Source: an uncultured Angelakisella sp.
Lineage (GTDB): Bacteria > Bacillota > Clostridia > Oscillospirales > Ruminococcaceae
Assembly (NCBI GenBank): GCA_947564495.1
Contig: CANOCD010000049.1
Location: forward strand, 1 to 7,714
Reading direction: 5' to 3'
Length of the DNA: 7,714 nucleotides
Shown in pieces: positions 5,476 to 7,714 of this stretch (position 1 is the first letter of the stretch; each line of letters opens with the position of its first letter). The notes beneath the pieces are model-generated. The model ran no database searches, was not told the DNA's origin, and was given only the letters and a program-made list of their open reading frames with translations. A program made the translations under genes and the position numbers.

Positions 5476-7248
5476 ATGAAACTACAGCCGAAAGACAAGG
5501 CCCATCTCCTCCAGGCGGCCCTTGGGAACCTGCCCTGCGACCTGCTGGTCAAGAACGTGCAGCTGGTCAACGTCCTCACCGGCGAGATCTACCCCGCCAA
5601 CGTCTTTGTGGATTCCGGCATGATCGCCCACGTGGAGTACCGGGACCTGGAGGCGGATCTGGACAAGGCGGAAAAGGTTCTCGACGGCCGGGGCGCCTAC
5701 CTGATCCCGGGGTTCATCGACGCCCACGAGCACATCGAAAGCTCGATGATGACCCCCCGGAATTTCGCCAAGGCGGTCATCCCCTGCGGCACCACCACGG
5801 TGATCACCGACCCCCACGAGATCGCCAACGTCTGGGGGGTGGAGGGGGTGCGGTATATGCACGACTCCTCCCAGGGCCTGCCCATGCGGCAGCTCCTGGA
5901 CATCCCCAGCTGCATCCCCGCCGTCCCCGGCCTGGAAAACGCCGGCGCCGCCTTCTTCGCCCCGGAGATCCACGAGCTGGCCAAGCTGGAACGGGTCATC
6001 GGCCTGGCCGAGGTGATGGACTTTGTGGGGGTGGCCTTTGGGGAACAGCGGATGATGGACATTATCGACGCCGCCGAGAGCCACGGCCTCTACCTCCAGG
6101 GCCACGCCCCCTCCCAGCGGGGGAGGATGCTGTCGGCCTACCGCTGCGGCGGCCCCAACACCTGCCACGAGACCATCGACGGCGAGGGGGCCCTGGAAAA
6201 GCTCCGCAGCGGCGTCTTCGTGGACGCCCGGGACTCCTCCATCTCCAAAAACGTGAAGGACATTTGGAGCGGCGTGAAGGACATCAAGTTCTTCGATCAG
6301 CTCTGCTTCTGCACCGACGACCGGGAGGCGGACGAGATCCTCCACAGCGGCCACGTCAACGACGTGGTCCGCCACGCCATCGCCTGCGGCATGGACCCGG
6401 TGGCGGCCATCAAGAGCGCCACCTACAACGCCGCCCGGGAGGCCCATATCGACAACCTGGGCGCCATCGCCCCCGGCTTCGCCGCCGATTTCCTCCTGGT
6501 GGAGGACCTCCGGGAGCTGAAGCCCAGCCACGTCTTTTTTGAGGGCGAGCTGGTGGCGGAAAACGGGAAGCTGGTGGCCTCCGTCCCGGACCAGAGCTTC
6601 CCCCTGGAACAGAAAAACTCGGTCTGCGTCCGGGAGCTGGCCCTGGAGGACTTCGTTTTGAAAGCCGACGTCCCCGACGGGACGGTGGCCATCAATCTCC
6701 TGGAGTACCCGGACCCTGTCAGGTCCATCACCGTCCGCAGCAGGGCGGAGGTGGCGGTGAAGGACGGGAAGATCCTTCTGGACGGGACCGACCTGCGGTA
6801 CGTGGTGGTGGTCAACCGCCATAAGGGGTATGACACCATCGGCCTGGGGGTGGTCCGGGGCTTCGGGCTCAAGAAGGGGGCCCTGGCCTCCACCGTTTCC
6901 CACGACAGCCACAACCTGACCATCGTTTACGACACCCCGGAGAACGCCCTGCTGGCGGCCCGGGAGCTGATCCGCTGCGGCGGCGGGATGTGCGCCGTGG
7001 AGGACGGGGCTGTTCTGTACACCCTGGAGCTGCCTCTGGCCGGGCTCATGTCCCTGAAGCCGGCGGAGGAGCTGGCGGTCTGCTGCCAGGCCATGAAGGA
7101 CGCCGAGCGGCGGCTCGGGCTGACCGGGCTGGAGAATCCCCTGCTGCGGATCGTGACGCTGGCGCTGCCGGTGGTGCCGGAGCTGAAGATGACCGATCTG
7201 GGCATGGTGGACGTGCTGCGGAAGGAGCTGGTGCCGCTGCTGGCGTAA
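5476..7248 (+). CDS. ade: Adenine deaminase
   Basis: Cytoplasmic metalloenzyme of the amidohydrolase superfamily that turns adenine and water into hypoxanthine and ammonia for purine salvage. It has 590 aa, like E. coli Ade and B. subtilis AdeC. ATG 5476 follows TAAGGAGG (5463-5470), which includes the permease stop, by five bases. An N-terminal beta part precedes the metal site GFIDAHEHIESS (H84, H86). DPHEIANV follows at 112-119, then GLAEVMDF (E179), GHAP (H210), CHE (231-232) and CTDDR (D281, D282). After the barrel, ADFLLVEDL closes the composite domain. The C-terminal domain shows the family-specific VNRHKGYDTIGLGVVRGFGL and STVSHDSHN. Two oddities are E85 between the metal histidines, where relatives have a hydrophobic residue, and RDSS where E. 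coli Ade has REGS. Codons near the 3' end shift towards G-ending. Expression with the permease supports adenine as substrate. Confidence 0.94.
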   Translation: MKLQPKDKAHLLQAALGNLPCDLLVKNVQLVNVLTGEIYPANVFVDSGMIAHVEYRDLEADLDKAEKVLDGRGAYLIPGFIDAHEHIESSMMTPRNFAKAVIPCGTTTVITDPHEIANVWGVEGVRYMHDSSQGLPMRQLLDIPSCIPAVPGLENAGAAFFAPEIHELAKLERVIGLAEVMDFVGVAFGEQRMMDIIDAAESHGLYLQGHAPSQRGRMLSAYRCGGPNTCHETIDGEGALEKLRSGVFVDARDSSISKNVKDIWSGVKDIKFFDQLCFCTDDREADEILHSGHVNDVVRHAIACGMDPVAAIKSATYNAAREAHIDNLGAIAPGFAADFLLVEDLRELKPSHVFFEGELVAENGKLVASVPDQSFPLEQKNSVCVRELALEDFVLKADVPDGTVAINLLEYPDPVRSITVRSRAEVAVKDGKILLDGTDLRYVVVVNRHKGYDTIGLGVVRGFGLKKGALASTVSHDSHNLTIVYDTPENALLAARELIRCGGGMCAVEDGAVLYTLELPLAGLMSLKPAEELAVCCQAMKDAERRLGLTGLENPLLRIVTLALPVVPELKMTDLGMVDVLRKELVPLLA

Positions 7249-7281
7249 GGAAGGGCAGCGGGACTGAAAAATGCTGAAAGG

Positions 7282-7323
7282 GCGGGGGCCTGTCTCGGAT
7301 TGAGGCAGGGCCCCCGCTTTTTT
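7282..7323 (+). terminator. Strong intrinsic terminator after ade
   Basis: GCGGGGG plus CCTGTCTC (7282-7296) pairs with GAGGCAGG plus CCCCCGC (7302-7309, 7311-7317), about 15 pairs with one bulged G (7310) and a GGATT loop, followed at once by six T (7318-7323). It lies 34 bases after the ade stop and should end the purine operon cleanly, separating it from the IclR-type gene. Confidence 0.92.
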
Positions 7324-7356
7324 GCGGCGGGAAAGCGTGCCGGGGCATCCCGCCGC
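7324..7356. repeat. Inverted repeat directly after the terminator
   Basis: GCGGCGGGA (7324-7332) and TCCCGCCGC (7348-7356) are perfect 9-base arms around a 15-base loop, beginning at the base after the terminator T-run. No T-run follows, so it is not a terminator on the + strand by itself. The remaining stretch to 7452 is AT-richer and shows nothing further. Confidence 0.5.
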
Positions 7357-7452
7357 AGGATTCAAATATTTCCAGCGCATAGAATCTCTCTGTGTGATCT
7401 TACAAATTTCGCAAAGACTTTTTGTCGCAGCATCCAAACTTTCTTCCCCGCC

Positions 7453-7481
7453 TTGACAAAGGCAGCAAAATCATATATTAT
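7453..7481 (+). promoter_or_regulatory. Sigma-A promoter of the IclR-type regulator
   Basis: A perfect -35 TTGACA (7453-7458), a 17-base spacer, and -10 TATTAT (7476-7481, five of six). The surroundings are AT-rich, in sharp contrast with the genes. Transcription is expected to start near 7488, immediately before the palindrome at 7496-7515. This promoter drives the regulator independently of the purine operon. Confidence 0.85.
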
Positions 7482-7495
7482 ATAAATACAGAATA

Positions 7496-7515
7496 ATATT
7501 CTATATTTAGAATAT
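7496..7515. promoter_or_regulatory. 20-base palindrome, candidate autoregulatory operator
   Basis: ATATTCTA (7496-7503) and TAGAATAT (7508-7515) are perfect arms separated by TATT. A further half-site AGAAT lies at 7490-7494, so AGAAT/ATTCT occurs three times in 24 bases. The palindrome covers the early transcribed region between the promoter and the ribosome binding site (GGAGG, 7518-7522). IclR-family proteins commonly repress their own genes from palindromes near the promoter, so binding by the adjacent gene product is a reasonable inference. As RNA it could also form a weak stem before the ribosome binding site. Confidence 0.6.
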
Positions 7516-7530
7516 CCGGAGGCGCACAAA

Positions 7531-7714
7531 ATGATGATCTCCCAGAAAGCCCAATATAGTTCCCTAAAGGCGATCCTTATTTTGGAGGCTATGTCCCAAA
7601 GCAACGACTATGTGGGTATCCACGACATCTGTGCTTATACCGGGTACAGCCAAAGCACGGTCCACCGAATTCTGGGGGAACTGGTCCAGTGCGGCTATGT
7701 GGAAAAAAACACCT
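7531..7714 (+). CDS. IclR-type transcriptional regulator, N-terminal part (cut by the window edge)
   Basis: The frame is open to the end, giving 61 complete codons of a DNA-binding regulator. ATG 7531 has GGAGG (7518-7522) eight bases upstream; a second ATG follows at 7534. The visible part is a winged helix-turn-helix of the IclR kind: helix 1 SSLKAILILEAMS, then the pair DICAYTGYSQSTVHRILGEL, then the wing start VQCGYVEKN. In full-length relatives (about 250 aa) a C-terminal small-molecule-binding domain follows, and it lies outside the window. Codon use is more AT-rich than in the upstream genes. The gene has its own promoter and likely operator and probably controls itself and genes further right. 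Regulation of the purine operon is possible but has no direct support. MarR- or Rrf2-type proteins are less likely alternatives. Confidence 0.82.
   Translation, partial: MMISQKAQYSSLKAILILEAMSQSNDYVGIHDICAYTGYSQSTVHRILGELVQCGYVEKNT

Noticed and set aside
4023..5579. Long open frame on the - strand opposite the permease (518 codons)
   Set aside because: The composition is Gly/Asp/His-rich with no recognisable fold, while the + strand frame is a clear NCS2 permease.
5482..7437. Long open frame on the - strand opposite ade (651 codons)
   Set aside because: It mirrors the ade gene; its product is low-complexity, rich in G, D, H and Q, with no domain. It arises from the GC-rich codon pattern of the true gene.

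Overview
The window looks like a high-GC member of the Clostridia, most like the Oscillospiraceae (the Flavonifractor/Lawsonibacter/Oscillibacter kind). That is an inference from style: near-perfect AAGGAGG ribosome binding sites, codons mostly ending in C, a strong hairpin-plus-T-run terminator, AT-rich sigma-A promoters, and hairpin-rich intergenic DNA. All supported genes lie on the + strand in three transcription units.

Region 1 (3-3550) is the distal part of a peptide-type (Dpp/Opp) ABC importer operon. It holds a DppB-like permease cut by the window's left edge, a DppC-like permease, a DppD-like ATPase and a DppF-like ATPase, spaced by 0-12 bases and probably translationally coupled. 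Both ATPases carry the same four-cysteine C-terminal pattern, which suggests an iron-sulfur cluster. No substrate-binding protein is visible, so the substrate is open: di- or oligopeptide, nickel chelate or another small solute.

Region 2 (3551-4130) is a gene-free stretch of 580 bases. It holds at least six hairpins in series: three back-to-back short hairpins, a longer hairpin, two nested palindromes and a weak terminator-like stem. A probable sigma-A promoter with an inverted repeat over its -35 follows.

Region 3 (4131-7323) is a two-gene purine salvage operon. An AzgA/PbuG-type NCS2 nucleobase permease is followed 10 bases later by a full-length adenine deaminase. Together they would import adenine and convert it to hypoxanthine and ammonia. 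A strong intrinsic terminator closes the operon.

Region 4 (7324-7714) has a second inverted repeat, then a very good sigma-A promoter, a 20-base palindrome just downstream of the expected transcription start, and the first 61 codons of an IclR-type regulator that runs off the right edge. I see no phage, CRISPR, defence or biosynthetic system. The novelty here lies in the intergenic structures and likely operators, not in the genes.
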